Shown in pieces: positions 5,397 through 5,620 of a DNA stretch of 5,620 nt; position 1 is the stretch's first letter, and each line of letters begins with the position of its first letter. Origin of the DNA: Sedimentisphaerales bacterium (GTDB taxonomy: Bacteria > Planctomycetota > Phycisphaerae > Sedimentisphaerales > Anaerobacaceae); assembly GCA_016933985.1 (NCBI GenBank), contig JAFGTU010000304.1, forward strand, positions 1 to 5,620, read 5' to 3'. Under the pieces are notes generated by a model. The model searched no databases. It worked only from the letters and a program-made list of their open reading frames with translations, and was not told the DNA's origin. The position numbers and the translations under genes were made by a program.

Positions 5397-5620
5397 GTGA
5401 GGGGATTCTTGCAGGCAACAACAGCGGCGATATTAGTCGTAGCGGCGTCCTGCCTCGGTCAAAGGCTCCGGGCCGCGATGCCCCCGGACTATTCGATCCC
5501 CGTTATCGACCTGGCCAACGACACGGCTCGGCAGGTGATAATCGACAAAGAGCCGGGCCAATACCTCGGCCACCCCACCACCGTTCTGCTCGAAGACAAC
5601 AAGACGATGATAGCGGTCTA
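5397..5620 (+). CDS. Exported sialidase-fold (BNR-type) protein, N-terminal fragment
   Basis: The frame opens with GTG at 5397 and stays open to the window edge (74 full codons). A strong ribosome binding site, AAGGAG (5385-5390), sits six bases upstream and overlaps the stop of the zf-TFIIB gene. The first residues, MRGFLQATTAAILVVAASCLG, look like a signal peptide; Cys19 after AAS makes a weak lipobox, and cleavage by signal peptidase I after LRA is the alternative. The following segment contains GQYLGHPTTVLLEDNKTMIA (54-73), which I recognise from proteins annotated as sialidase or exo-alpha-sialidase in Planctomycetes and Bacteroidetes. Here the block that in true GH33 sialidases carries the substrate-binding Arg (the RIP motif) reads YLGHP, so sialidase activity is doubtful and another glycan-active role is possible. 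Most of the protein is outside the window. Confidence 0.72.
   Translation, partial: MRGFLQATTAAILVVAASCLGQRLRAAMPPDYSIPVIDLANDTARQVIIDKEPGQYLGHPTTVLLEDNKTMIAV

Overview
The window reads like a bacterial chromosome fragment of about 54% GC (estimated by eye), most plausibly from a Planctomycetota bacterium of the Phycisphaerae type. This is an inference from gene content: a PEP-CTERM surface/exported protein, a sialidase-fold exported protein, a zf-TFIIB protein, and a sodium symporter paired with an amidohydrolase-like protein. No rRNA, tRNA, CRISPR array, transposase or phage gene was seen.

Left part (1-2888, minus strand): a two-gene unit. An amidohydrolase_2-family protein (2888 to 2013) is followed 50 bp later by a neurotransmitter:sodium symporter family transporter (1962 to beyond position 1, at least 654 residues, 3' end cut by the window edge). 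The hydrolase-like protein keeps its N-terminal HxH but has Gly where the family has the later His and the catalytic Asp. The transporter keeps the core fold but lacks the usual outer-gate Arg and carries extra C-terminal membrane segments.

First intergenic region (2889-3376): a candidate promoter for the minus-strand unit overlapping a 14-bp AT-rich tandem repeat, a dispersed-repeat-like palindrome, an inverted repeat, then a good plus-strand promoter. The predicted transcript of that promoter starts with two adjacent hairpins, each carrying GGA in its loop. This leader precedes a PEP-CTERM protein gene (3377-3874). The two-hairpin leader is the most interesting regulatory structure here; it resembles a CsrA/Rsm-type binding leader.

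Middle (3897-4544, minus strand): an unrecognised four-helix membrane protein, convergent with the PEP-CTERM gene, with a near-consensus promoter upstream.

Right part (4545-5620): a 437-bp intergenic region with a candidate plus-strand promoter, a terminator-like hairpin with a T-tract and two further perfect inverted repeats just before the ribosome binding site of a double zf-TFIIB zinc-ribbon protein (4982-5386). Ten bases after its stop starts an exported sialidase-fold protein (5397 to beyond 5620), probably in the same operon.

The sequence alone does not show that the three clusters act in one pathway. Surface and envelope functions (PEP-CTERM, exported sialidase-fold protein, membrane protein, transporter) dominate.
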